Of a stretch of 64,000 bases of DNA, positions 23,501 through 34,228 are shown in pieces; position 1 is the first letter of the stretch; the number at the start of each line of letters is the position of its first letter. The stretch lies in contig NC_085874.1 in the NCBI RefSeq assembly GCF_034702125.1, positions 23,501-87,500 on the forward strand, written 5' to 3'. The position numbers and the translations under genes are program-made. The notes beneath the pieces are model-generated. The model searched no databases and was not told where the DNA came from. It was given only the letters and a program-made list of their open reading frames with translations. This DNA is from Engraulis encrasicolus. Its lineage: Eukaryota > Chordata > Actinopteri > Clupeiformes > Engraulidae.

Positions 23501-24080
23501 GAAGAAGGAAGGAAGACAGACAGGAGAAAAGGAAGGAAGAAAGACAGGAGAGAAGGAAGAAAGAGAAAGACAGGAGAAAAGGAAGGAAGACAGACAAGAG
23601 AAAAGGAAGGAAGAAAGACAGGAGAAAAGGAAGGAAGAAAGATGAGAGAAAAGGAAGGAAGAAAGACAGGAGAGAAGGAAGAAAGACAGGAGAAAGGGAA
23701 GGAAGAAAGACAGGAGAAAGGGAAGGAAGAAAGACAGGAGAAAAGGAAGGAGGAAAGAAAGGATAAACGGAAGGAAGACAGACAGGAGAAAAGGAAGGAA
23801 GACAGACAGGAGAAAAGGAAGGAAGACAGACAGGAGAAAAGGAAGGAAGAAAGATGGGAGAAAAGGAAGGAAGAAAGACAGGAGAGAAGGAAGAAAGTCA
23901 GGAGAAAGGGAAGGAAGACAGACAGGAGAAACGGAAGGAAGACAGACAGGAGAAAAGGAAGGAAGAAAGACAGGAGAAAAGGAAGGAAGACAGACAGGAG
24001 AAAAGGAAGGAAGACGGACAGGAGAAAAGGAAGGAAGAAAGACAGGATAGAAGGAAGTAAGACAGGATAAAAGGAAGTGA
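23501..24080. repeat. 24-bp satellite, third segment
   Basis: Same unit and orientation as the main array. It degrades over its last 50 bp into GGAAGTAAGACAGG and GAAAGAGAGGAC variants. Confidence 0.92.
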
Positions 24081-24749
24081 GAAAGAGAGGACAGAGAGTG
24101 TTTATGGGTAGTACGAGAGAGGAATCTTGCGACTTTTTCCGGGTGGTACTGTCCACTAAGTGGCGCCATCCAGACAGCGCAGAGGAGTGCCAAGGAGCGC
24201 AGAGGCTGTTAAAATGAATGGGGTCCCATGGAGCTCAACCACGATGCTGCCATTGCTTTGGGAGAGAATTGGTATCAACGTTTAATTTTATTTTTCCAAA
24301 AGGCAGGATAGATTATCCTTTCAAACAGCACTTAGTTTGAATGTTTAAACTCGCTGGATCTTTGTAAAATACGTCTTTATTGTCAATATGACGTCACGAG
24401 TGGCTTCACACACTGCGTTTGGATTGGTCGGCCGGCTGCATCGCTGTGATCATGACGTCCGTAAAGCAATTTTGTTAGCAAGATGCTAGCGGAGCCTGAC
24501 TCATAAATGCCAAAGCTGTAGGAAATCAGAAGGACATAACTCCCAGGTTATTGTACATTTCATTGAAATCCACATTGGTTTCTCAGAACTTACAGTAATA
24601 TTGTCAAGTTTCAGCCGACAGCCAGCACAATTGTCAGTTATTAGCGACAGCCTTATGAGCTCTGCTGTCTCGACAGCGCTCCCTAGGTGAACTGCAGGCA
24701 CGGGTTGGAGGGCGAGATTCAACACTGTATGTAAACCCACTGTGGAGAG
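24081..24749. other. unclassified 0.67-kb insert in the satellite
   Basis: Non-satellite sequence with satellite on both sides. It holds no ORF of note, inverted ends were not obvious, and I do not recognise it. GTGGCGCCATCCAGACAGCGC near its left end and TGACGTCACGAG in the middle are distinctive. It could be a fragment of a mobile element or displaced single-copy sequence. Confidence 0.5.
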
Positions 24750-25521
24750 GAGAAAAGGAAGGGAGAAAGACAGGAGAAAAGGAAGGAAGACAGACAGGAG
24801 AAAAGGAAGGAAGAAAGATGGGAGAAAAGGAAGGAAGAAAGACAGGAGAAAAGGAAGGAAGACAAGAGAATAGGAAGGAAGACAGACAGACGAACCGGAA
24901 GGAAGAAAGACAGGAGAAAAGGAAGGAAGAAAGACAGGAGAGAAGGAAGAAAGTCAGGAGAAAGGGAAGGAAGAAAGACAGGAGAAACGGAAGGAAGACA
25001 GACAGGAGAAAAGGAAGGAAGACAGACAGGAGAAAAGGAAGGAAGAAAGACAGGAGAGAAGGAAGGAAGACAGACAGGAGAAAAGGAAGGAAGACAGACA
25101 GGAGAAAAGGAAGGAAGACAAGAGAATAGGAAGGAAGACAGACAGGAGAAACGGAAGGAAGAAAGACAGGAGAGAAGGAAGAAAGTCAGGTGAAAGGGAA
25201 GGAAGAAAGACAGGAGAAACGGAAGGAAGACAGACAGGAGAAAAGGAAGGAAGACAGACAGGAGAAAAGGAAGGAAGAAAGACAGGAGAAACGGAAGGAA
25301 GACAGACAGGAGAAAAGGAAGGAAGACAGACAGGAGAAAAGGAAGGAAGAAAGACAGGAGAAAAGGAAGGAAGAAAGACAGGAGAGAAGGAAGAAAGACA
25401 GGAGAAAGGGAAGGAAGAAAGACAGGAGAAAGGGAAGGAAGACAGACAGGAGAAAAGGAAGGGAGAAAGACAGGAGAAAAGGAAGGAAGACAGGAGAAAA
25501 GGAAGGAGGAAAGACAGGAGA
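24750..25521. repeat. 24-bp satellite, last segment
   Basis: Same unit and orientation; the final copy breaks off at GAGAAAATGCCACC. Units here are more uniform than in the main array, with a repeated block order (GAGAAGGAAGAAAGTCAGG, then GAGAAAGGG, then GAGAAACGG), which suggests recent local amplification. Confidence 0.93.
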
Positions 25522-25852
25522 AAATGCCACCCCAGGCCACAATCGCAAGAGGGGGTCTGTGTCACCAAAATTTGAGGTCGGATAAGATGCATAGCCGAGG
25601 TTATGCGCGGTACATGGACACGCCTACATGGACACGCATACATCATCACAGAACGGTGCAGAATAAAATGTTCTGCGCCTCGGTTGTTGCTGGAAACGCA
25701 ACTGAAAAACGGTCGGCTTGCTTGTACCAGTAGCCTACTTAAGCAATGAGAAACACTGAACACAAAGAAGTGAACTTTCTGTGGCGCTTGGTCAGATGAG
25801 TGCATTGGGGATAGGCTATGTTTGCTGTTTTATCGGAGCTGGGCGAGCGCAC

Positions 25853-25910
<58 letters not shown>

Positions 25911-26965
25911 TACATCACGTTGCCAGGATGATTTTACTTAGGCTATGTCCAAACAGCCAACAAAACTAAAATAACCAAATCCAAGTGTTTAATAATCACA
26001 TCAGCATGACTCACCTACACTGTCCCTTAGCCTACATTGATGGAGGTTGCAAAGATGACAGTAACTTTCCTGGTAATCCACTATTAAAACCTTTCGATGG
26101 ATAATGGTTGGCAGTATTCCTTGCTGTGTGTTCTTTTTTATGGGCGGTGACACTGTACTTGGCAGCGGTGATTGTCAATAAAAAAAATAAGCAGAGCTTT
26201 TGTTAAACTTTCGTGTGTGCTCCACATTCCCGCGGCACACTGCAGGGAACACTGACGCACCATTCTCTGCTGATCGAAGTCGGTGAAAGCGCATGCGGGC
26301 CTACCCGCGCTTTCAAATGGCAACGCTTGCTGTACGTTCCCGCGGCAACCTGGCTTCTTTGTGTCGCTGTCTGCTCAGCGAAACGATTAAATGATTAACC
26401 GTTTTGGATGGTTTGGTGAGACCTTACTCAACCTCGCCTAGGCTACTTCTTCCTTGCGATTTTCAGTGCTGCGCTGTTGCTTGGAACTCCAGATTTTGCA
26501 ACATTCACGCGCATGTCAAATATTAATACAGTATTGGTTAAGGAAATATTGGTTTAGGGAAACGCTTTATTACGTTATTACAGCGAGGATTGTGTTTAAG
26601 TTTTATATTGTCCACAGGTTTTGACTTGGATTTTTTTAAAAGTCCTTCATTCATTTATTTTTCAAAAAGTTACCCGAGACACGGCCCCCCTGGCCCTGCC
26701 GTTTCCGCGGTCCTTGATGTGATCAGCCTACACAACATCAGGATGATGCGTACAAAAGATCATCTAACAGGAAAATGCACGGGACTAGTGGTGATGTGTC
26801 ACCTCAGTTGGGAATGCTTGGCTATAAAGTTTGCTATGCTAGCTAGCTAGCACGAAATCACTAACAATTTACAACTAAGCCTAAATAAAGGAGCCTTGGT
26901 AAGTCAACTATTTTTACTCATTCTACAGTTACTTTTTATGGATCTGTATAGTATGATCAGCTTAC
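25522..26965. other. no recognised gene; holds a (GA)n tract
   Basis: Mixed-composition sequence without a convincing coding frame. The only clear feature is a (GA)n microsatellite at about 25855-25907. CpG-containing words and TAGGCTA-type words are frequent, as in much teleost intergenic DNA. Confidence 0.5.
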
Positions 26966-27230
26966 TGTATCATCAAAAAAGACAGGGGGGTTGCAGATTC
27001 TTGGAACAGAGTAGCCTTTGTGTCTGGTCAGATGCTTCAGCTCACATGAGAAAGCACTGCACTTAGCCTTAGACCAGCTAGCCTTCACCACTCCAATCGG
27101 CTTGTGAAATGTTGGATATGTGATCAGTACTTTATCAAAAGAAAATTCATTGAACAATGACAAGATCACTATATCAGAAACATGATGACAGTAATCATCA
27201 ATCTGCAAATTGTCTGCTCTGCCAAAGAAG
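26966..27230 (-). CDS. exon-like coding stretch, unknown protein
   Basis: On the minus strand a frame free of stops is bounded by a plausible acceptor (GCTTACTTCAG just before 27230) and donor (ACA then GTAAGC after 26966). The codons give a protein-like mix, not low complexity: FFGRADNLQIDDYC near the start, FSFDKVLITYPTF in the middle, SCELKHLTRHKGYS and CNPPVFFDDT at the end. Without the donor the frame would stop just beyond, at 26957. I do not recognise a family. The (GT)n tract 27271-27378 lies about 40 bp before the acceptor. It may be an exon of a host gene or an old transposon-derived gene; no partner exon was found nearby. Confidence 0.4.
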
Positions 27231-27267
27231 CTGAAGTAAGCTAAGCTAAGCTTGTCTGCCTGCCTGC

Positions 27268-27380
<113 letters not shown>

Positions 27381-27576
27381 TACTACTGGAGGAAATAAAC
27401 CAACTATGATTCATTCTCCAACGAGGGGAGATCACAATCAGAAGGAGGACGATGAGACAGTATTTCTGTGAGTTCACAGAGTTAGGGCACCTGCTGTCAT
27501 GATCCATTGTGCACGCCAGCAACTAAACCAAAACTCCATTGTTTTCGAGCCCACCCCCGTTATATTTCAGTACATA

Positions 27577-29191
27577 CAGTGGTGCTCATATGTTTACATA
27601 CCCCAGCAGAATAAACGCTTTCTCTGCGATTTCTCACAAAATATGAAGGATTACACAAAACCTTTTTTTTCACTCATGGCTAGTGACTGGCTTAAGATAT
27701 TTATTAGCAATATTCTGTGTTTACTCTTTCAAAAGCATGATCACAACCCAAACTACCCAAATGACCCTGTGCAAAAGTTTACATACCCTAGTTTCTGATG
27801 CTGAATATGGCCCTGTTTAACATCAGGGACCGCTCTAAATTGTTTGTGGTAGTTGTGGATAAGGCTCTTAATGTTCTCAGATGACAAAACAGCACATTCT
27901 TCCTGGCAGAATGGTTGTTTCCTATAATATCTTTGGGTGTCTTGCTGGAACCTCACATTTGAAGTTTCCCCTGAGTGGCTCAATGATGTTGAGATCAGGA
28001 GAGTGAGATGGTCGCTCAAAAACCTTCATTTTATTCTTTCTGAAGCCAATGATGGGTTGATTTGGCTTTCTGTGTCGAAATATTGTCATGTTGGCACCGT
28101 TGGAATTTCAATTCAGAAATGCAATATGAGGAGTTTGGTTGGAATCAAGCCAATGGGCAAGGGAATCATTGCATTGCAATGATCATTGCAAGGGAAATTG
28201 TTCAGGAGGCATAGGACAACCAAAAAATAACTTCAGGTGAAATATAGGACAACATGAAAAAATGTTGGCACTTGAGGAAAGATGGGCTGTTGGGGGTTGC
28301 CAGGAGAAAGCCATTAACACAAAAATGCAAACATGGTATTTTGCATATGATACACCAAATAGCACAGTGAGAAGCATCAAAATGCCTGTGACAAAGTCAT
28401 TTGGAAAAATGAGATCAATATGGAACTTTTTTAGGCCACTATTAACAGTACCATTTGGAGAACAGTCAATGGAGCCTATGATGAAAGTTACACCATACCC
28501 TTCTGTGAAACATGGTCATGGACCACTGATTTCATGGGGACATTTGAGTTACAAATGCATTATACTTTTGATCCATACTCGCAGAATGATGAATACATTG
28601 CCCTGTGAAAAATACTGGAGGAAACTTGACACACATCAGCCTTGAAACTGCACATGGTCCATTGTTTGGATATGCCAACATGACAATATTTCAACACAGA
28701 AAGCCAAATCAACCCGTCACTAGCTTCAGAAAGAATAAAATGAAGTTTTTGAGCGACCGTCTCACTCTCCTGATCTCAACATCATTGAGCCATTCAGGGG
28801 AAACCTCAAATGTGAGGTTCCAGCAAGACACCCAAAACTATTATAGGAAACAACCATTCTGCCAGGAAGAATGTGCTGTTCTGTCATCTGAGAACATTAA
28901 GAGCCTTATCCACAACTACCACAAACCATTTAGAGCGGTCCCTGATGTTAAACAGGGTCATATTCAGCATTAGCAACTAGGGTATGTAAACTTTTGAACA
29001 GGGTCATTTGGGTAGTTTGGGTTGTGATCATGCTTTTGAAAGAGTAAACACAGAATATTGCTGATAAATATCTTAAGCTAGTCACTAGCAATGAGTGAAA
29101 AAAAAGGTTTTGTGTAATCCTTCATATTTTGTGAGAAATCGCGAAGAAAGCGTTTATTCTGCTGGGGTATGTAAACATATGAGCACAACTG
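27577..29191 (+). mobile_element. Tc1-like transposon with ~520-bp inverted arms and decayed transposase
   Basis: TA flanks both ends (27575-27576, 29192-29193) and the ends are CAGTGGTGCTCATATG and its inverse. The arms are unusually long: 27577-28097 matches 28673-29191 in reverse complement. The right arm contains the 3' part of the transposase gene on the plus strand, with HSPDLNIIEPFRGNL (about 28766-28810), the block holding the last acidic residue of the Tc1 DDE triad. The left arm carries an inverted copy of the same block. The centre (28180-28660) has remnants of the upstream transposase broken by frameshifts and stops. Not autonomous. Confidence 0.85.
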
Positions 29192-29745
29192 TATAAGGTT
29201 GAAAAGATCATACAAACGATCTTTTGTTCCGGCTACAGATGACAGAAGACTCTGTAATAGCATCTGATAGGTTTGGAGTTGTTAGGACGATGCCATTATG
29301 GGCAAAAACGTTTGCAGTTATAGTTCTACTTCAAATGGCGTTTTCTCAGCTTTTTGGCTAGAAAGCAGCATTTTGGCGAATTCCACTTAATTTCAAAAGA
29401 TGATTATGAAAGAACGGAAAGGGGTAGAGACACACCGTTTTTTTCTGATGACAAATGAGCGTCTAATCTGTGTTTTGGTAGGTATGGTGTTGACATGAAC
29501 ACAGAACTCAATTTTCCATGACCCTCCAAAAAACACCCAAAATGCTGAAAAATCTCTGGCACTCTGGGTTACTCTTTTATGAAAATGTCTGGCAGCCAAT
29601 GAGTTAATATTGTATGCATTAGTGGTAATAGATGTAACCCTAAAATAAAGTGTTACCTATCTTTCTTTCCTTCTTTCCTACCATCTTTCCTTCTATATTT
29701 CATTCCTTCTCTCGTTCCCTCTATCTTTCCTTCTTTCCTGTGTAG

Positions 29746-30059
29746 GAAGGAGGGGTGTAAGGGTGCTCAAGGCCCGGGCCACCACTTCTATCTCTGTCCC
29801 GACGCTGGAAGCCAGGTCAAGAAGGCCAATTCCCAGCCCAACAAGAGTTGTACAAAAAAAGGCCACCGAAGCCCAGGAAGAGTTCCTGACAAGTCTGCCC
29901 CCCGACCTTACTCAGAAATGTCGAAACGTGTTCTGCAACTCTCAACAAAACATTCAGTTCAGCCGTGCCAGTGAGGAGTCTGCTGGCATTAAAGAGTTCC
30001 CTGTCCTAATGATGATGCTGGAAGTCACCGCAAATGTTGGGCAAATTGATTTGAGATGA
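29746..30059 (+). CDS. exon-like coding stretch, unknown protein
   Basis: Follows a long CT-rich tract (29660-29745, TTTCCTTC-type) that ends TGTGTAG, a good 3' splice site. The frame then runs open to a TGA at 30057-30059. The codons give a mixed protein sequence with RRGVRVLKARATTS near the start, EEFLTSLPPDLTQKC in the middle and EVTANVGQIDLR at the end. It may be the terminal exon of a plus-strand gene converging on npy, or a transposon-derived remnant. I do not recognise the family and see no upstream exon. Confidence 0.35.
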
Positions 30060-30346
30060 GAACATTTTGGCTATAATCTTTCTATGCTGTATTTTGAATT
30101 TATTTATTTTTAATGTTATTAATATAAATACTGTCCCTTTGTTAAAAATACATACTTCAAACTTCAAACTGTTGACAGCGATACCACTACTGTGATAGTC
30201 ATGAAAAACATGCGTATCAAACACAGCCAAAGTCTTTAGATGTGAAACATTTTAATTCTGCCCAGAAGGAAGAAACACATACAGTACAAGAACAAAATAA
30301 ACATCATCAATATGGACATACAGGAACTGTACACTACTATATTTGC

Positions 30347-30362
<16 letters not shown>

Positions 30363-30414
<52 letters not shown>
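30363..30414. repeat. (GT)n microsatellite beside a stray STK31-like exon copy
   Basis: (TG)n immediately preceding the CAG at 30416-30418. The plus strand from 30419 reads the same as the minus-strand exon 34766-34837, so the microsatellite and the exon start appear to have moved together. Confidence 0.9.
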
Positions 30415-30415
<1 letters not shown>

Positions 30416-30418
30416 CAG

Positions 30419-30477
30419 CTGAACCATCCTGACTTTGATGGAGCCGCAGATCCAGACACACAGACACAGATACTGTG
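30419..30477 (+). pseudogene. inverted partial copy of an STK31-like exon
   Basis: The plus strand reads CTGAACCATCCTGACTTTG and on through LNHPDFDGAADPDTQ, nearly identical to the first 45 bp of the minus-strand exon at 34766-34837, including its (GT)n-CAG acceptor. It differs by GCA for GTA (Ala for Val) and diverges after the ACACAG word into a stop. It lies in the opposite orientation, about 4.3 kb away, in the 3' flank of npy. No downstream exon supports it, so it is a duplicated fragment. Confidence 0.8.
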
Positions 30478-30489
30478 CGCATAGAGAGG

Positions 30490-30523
<34 letters not shown>

Positions 30524-30640
30524 GAGAGAGAGTGTATGTGTGAGTGAGAGGAGGTGTGTGTGTGTGTGCTGCATGAGGGCCGCTGAGGTGAGTGTCCATC
30601 ATGATGACATCATCATAAGAGCTGCCCTCTGATAGGTTGA

Positions 30641-30915
30641 TCACCAGGCGAGGTCCTCCAACCTGTGTGCGTGCGCACACACACACACAGCAATGAAAAT
30701 CAGACACACACAAAACATGCACACAAGGAGAAGAGGCGAAAATACCCACACACACCCACACCAGGACAAGAGGCAAAGACCACAAAAGCACAAATACCTG
30801 CACACTTTATCTCTCACCTGGTGTGTGAGGGGATGTTCTCTGTCTCTGAGCTCTCTCGCAACAGAAAGTCTGAGAAGAGCGTTTCTGGCAGTGCTCTCCT
30901 ACCATACCTAGAGGG

Positions 30916-31005
<90 letters not shown>

Positions 31006-31012
31006 ACAGACA

Positions 31013-31102
<90 letters not shown>

Positions 31103-31841
31103 TAAAGGACTATCTTCTGTCTGTGAAGTGCCGGTATGGCAGCAAATAACTTAATTTCACTATAGTAGCATCAACTCTCTCAGTTCAGTCCTGAAAGAAG
31201 CACAGAAAGACTCATGGATCATTTTTAGCGGGAAAATGGTTTCGCCTCGTTTCAAGACACATTTAAAAAAATGGTTAAAGCAAAATTACTAGTGTCAACA
31301 CTGTCAGGTGATTTCCAGAATCATTTTTAATGTATTTCTTTTAATATACTCTATTTTCTTCTATGTGTTTTGGATGAATGTGGCTATGAATATGTATATG
31401 TAGGTATGTATGTATGCGAGTATGTGTAAGGACGCCATCTTATGCCTTAGCCTGCTACCTCATAAGGGACCACAATGGAAATAAGTCTTATGACTTTTTT
31501 GTGCATGTCTATTTTATTCTTTGTATGGTTGCTGCTGCTATATAATGTTTTTACATCTAATAGACTAAATAAAATCAATCAATCAAAATATTATCATACT
31601 CTCACTCTCAAACATACTGTACACAAACACACACACCACCTTACCCACACACACCTCACCTCTGGCGCGTGATGAGGTTGATGTAGTGCCTCAGGGCAGA
31701 GTAGTACTTGGCAAGATCCTCCACGGGCGCATGCTCCCCGGGGTTGTCTGGTTTAAACGGGTATGCTTGCGCCCCCAGCGCCACCCAGAGCAGCCCCACG
31801 CTGAGCCACAAGACGACGCGCCAGGAGGAGGAACGATGCAT
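30641..31841 (-). CDS. npy: neuropeptide Y family precursor (npy-type), three coding exons
   Basis: Coding exons on the minus strand are 31841-31660, 30907-30818 and 30662-30641: 97 residues with canonical GT-AG borders and matching phases. Residues 1-26 are a signal peptide (basic start, then [13 protein letters not shown]) ending AQA. The 36-residue hormone follows: [24 protein letters not shown] and INLITRQRY. Intron 2 splits the Arg35 codon, as in this family. Tyr36 is followed by Gly-Arg-Arg, giving C-terminal amidation and dibasic cleavage (most relatives have GKR). The C-flanking peptide ([16 protein letters not shown], ending LEDLAW) is NPY-like rather than PYY-like. The product is a secreted neuropeptide acting on Y receptors in feeding and stress control. 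The ATG at 31839-31841 is chosen because it gives a good signal peptide. A teleost npyb paralogue is possible. The gene lies 2 kb downstream of the STK31-like gene, in the same direction. Confidence 0.93.
30914..31101. repeat. compound (GA)n(CA)n microsatellite in npy intron 2
   Basis: About 45 GA dinucleotides (30914-31002) run into about 42 CA dinucleotides (31016-31101). On the minus strand the (CT)n run ends in CCCTCTAG, the acceptor of npy exon 3 at 30908-30907. The microsatellite thus forms the polypyrimidine tract of that exon. Confidence 0.97.
31102..31659 (-). other. npy intron 2, remainder
   Basis: No gene. An A/T-rich stretch ending in CTAAATAAAATCAATCAATC (31563-31585) looks like the 3' tail of a LINE or SINE on the plus strand; the rest is unassigned. 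Confidence 0.5.
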
Positions 31842-32159
31842 CTTCACAGACACCTCACTTCACGACACGGCAGCGACAACCCACTGAATCCCCTTCAACC
31901 AGAACCAGACACAACGGCTCTGTGGCTCACTTGGAATGAAGCGTCAGCTACACATAGTGCGAACAAAGTAAATAATGAAATAAACAAACAAATTAAAAAA
32001 TTAGGTTTTAAAACATTTTTAGATTCCAAGTAAACAGCCTGGCTTTTCTACTTCTGACTTTAAGAGTCGTAGTAAACAGTGGTAGGCTATGAGATATGAA
32101 TATACGTATCTTGCTGTGTAAAAGAATACAGCCAGTGTTGAATGAAAAAAAGCTTTTAC

Positions 32160-32235
32160 CAGCTCGATACACTCAGACACTCACGCACCTACTCTCTTCC
32201 TCCTGTGCTTTCTGTCTGTGTCCAAGACAGTCACA
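32160..32235 (-). other. npy exon 1 (5' untranslated), predicted
   Basis: Transcription would start about 28-32 bp downstream of the TATA box, near 32232. The exon would end at 32160 with a good donor (GAGCTG then GTAAAAG). It would join an acceptor near 31884 (GGGGATTCAG) in front of the coding exon; that acceptor is less sure. A noncoding first exon is the known arrangement in NPY-family genes. Confidence 0.6.
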
Positions 32236-32258
32236 TTTCCTCTGGCGGGCGGCATCCA

Positions 32259-32264
32259 CTTATA
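32259..32264 (-). promoter_or_regulatory. TATA box of npy
   Basis: TATAAG on the minus strand inside CACTATAAGTGG, correctly spaced from the predicted exon 1. A (GA)n tract starts only a few bases upstream (32271-32293), so the microsatellite abuts the core promoter. Confidence 0.7.
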
Positions 32265-32478
32265 GTGACACACTCTCTCTCTCTCTCTCTCTCACACACA
32301 CAAACACACACAGAGCGAGCGGCAATACCTGAAGCGAGGGGGCGCGTGATTGTCTTATTTCATCCATCTATCAGCGTTTATAAAAACTAATCATTAACCA
32401 CCACATTAATCATTGACCACCAAACAAGAGGACATCTATATACAGAAGTGTGTGTGTGTGCACATGCACTAATAGAAC

Positions 32479-32511
32479 GTACGTCATTGCTATCCTACGT
32501 ATGGTACGTCA
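32479..32511 (-). promoter_or_regulatory. two CRE-like sites upstream of npy
   Basis: TGACGTAC occurs twice on the minus strand (32479-32486 and 32504-32511), about 220-250 bp upstream of the TATA box. TGACGT is the core of cAMP-response elements, and NPY transcription is known to be cAMP-responsive in mammals. Functional use here is inference. Confidence 0.4.
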
Positions 32512-32556
32512 CATTACAACACCACAGCCCTTTCAGGTCGTTTACACACGCGCGTG

Positions 32557-32559
<3 letters not shown>

Positions 32560-32654
<95 letters not shown>
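32560..32654. repeat. (CA)n microsatellite
   Basis: Uninterrupted CA run upstream of the npy promoter. Shorter CA and TG runs follow at 32846-32896, 33118-33139, 33279-33310 and 33571-33619. Confidence 0.95.
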
Positions 32655-32655
<1 letters not shown>

Positions 32656-32844
32656 CTACTCCCTTACAAATATTGTATCATACCCACGCACATTATCACA
32701 CACACACACTGACACACACACACAAACCGACATCCCATCACACCCTCATCAAGAAGGTATTCACATAAGCTTCACATTGCTGACCCTTAACTGACACACA
32801 CACATACAAACACATCTGAAGGTGGATTGCATTTAACTAACATT

Positions 32845-32876
<32 letters not shown>

Positions 32877-32895
32877 ACGCACACACACACACACA

Positions 32896-34228
32896 CTTAC
32901 CCAGTATGATACACACTTTAAATTTAACTGAACTGAACACAGAATATTATTCTAAGTTTGTTAGTAATGGAGACTTATTAGAAGTACATTAGTCTGCCTG
33001 TTGCCATCCAGGTGTGTGTGTTTGTGTGTGTTGCGCGCATGCTTGTGTGTGTGTGGGAGCACGTCTGTGCATTTGTTTTTAGTGGAGCAAGTGTGATGAG
33101 AGAAGGGAGTGTTAATTAATGTGTGTGTGTGTGTGTGTGCATTTTCTCCAGGTAAACACTTGTTGCGAGTGTGACTAGCCTGTTAGTGTATGTGTGACTA
33201 CCCTTGCCAGTCTTGAGAGAGTTGAGTGCACCTGTTCCTAATTACCAGGAGTTCCCAGTGAAAGATCGGTCTGCCGTCCCTGTGTGTGTGTGTATGTGTG
33301 TGTGTGTGTGCTCACACAACTTGGGAGACACATTCGTGATTTACGGATCAAAATGTATAACAGCTCCTTATTTATTCATAAAAAGTATTCTCGAGCACCT
33401 GTGCGTGTGTGCACATGTGACAGACATGTGTAACAAGACATTTAGATGTTTTTCTCTCTCTTGCTCGCTTACACACACACACGCACAGCCCAGGTGAGTG
33501 ACAGGGGTGATGAGGCCACTTCTGAGTGTTCCACTGACACTAACGGCCCAAATAACAAAAGATTGGACCACCACACACACACACACACGCACGCACACGC
33601 ACACGCACACACACACACAAATAAACCCGGCCCCCACCAAATGCACCATGTTCCAAGTAATAAGGTGTTTCAGAACACATAATGGCTTCCATCAAATATA
33701 TGTACACGTTGGACACCACAGACACACAAAGTTTTGATGCAGGCAGCTTTATTCTCCTGTGTGGCACTGATTGACGCACGCATACACACACCAGTCCTCA
33801 ACACCTTGCTGTGTGGCCAAATGAAACTTGTCAAACACACTACACCACCACACACAGGAACGAACTAGACTCTCAGAAACACAACAATATGCACAACCAA
33901 TAATTATAGTAACAAAATAATGACAATCTCCTTCAGTTATGGTAAGAAAATGATAAAAACAAAAGCAAAAACCTATGAATGGCATATAGGGGCATCATAA
34001 TTTCGTAAACAAATGTACTATCATCTGGTTAACATCATCCTGTAATCGGGTAAACGACAGTCATTATTTTGTAAACGATCATCATTAATTGGTTAACACA
34101 CAATCTGCTTAACACATATTCAATCATTCGTTTAACACAAGAATCTATAATTCAAAGAAGGGGACCCTAACCCTAGAGCACCTCTCAGCCACACCCTTTA
34201 TTAGCCCCACCCTCTATTGACCGCGCCC
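32896..34228. other. intergenic stretch between npy and the STK31-like gene
   Basis: No gene seen. It contains several short CA/TG tracts and, at about 34000-34140, degenerate repeats of a GGTTAACA or GTAAACGA word spaced roughly 20-35 bp. TTTATT at 34197-34202 gives AATAAA on the minus strand 27 bp past the STK31-like stop codon, a possible but unusually close polyadenylation signal; another lies near 33748. Confidence 0.5.

Noticed and set aside
9476..25805. Dozens of long frames rich in Lys/Arg/Glu/Gly/Asp (plus) or Phe/Leu/Ser/Pro (minus)
   Set aside because: They are translations of the 24-bp satellite; T depletion removes stops on both strands and overlapping frames are open at once.
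31475..31672. 65-codon frame in npy intron 2
   Set aside because: AT-rich, ends in microsatellite and overlaps a LINE- or SINE-like tail; no coding signature.
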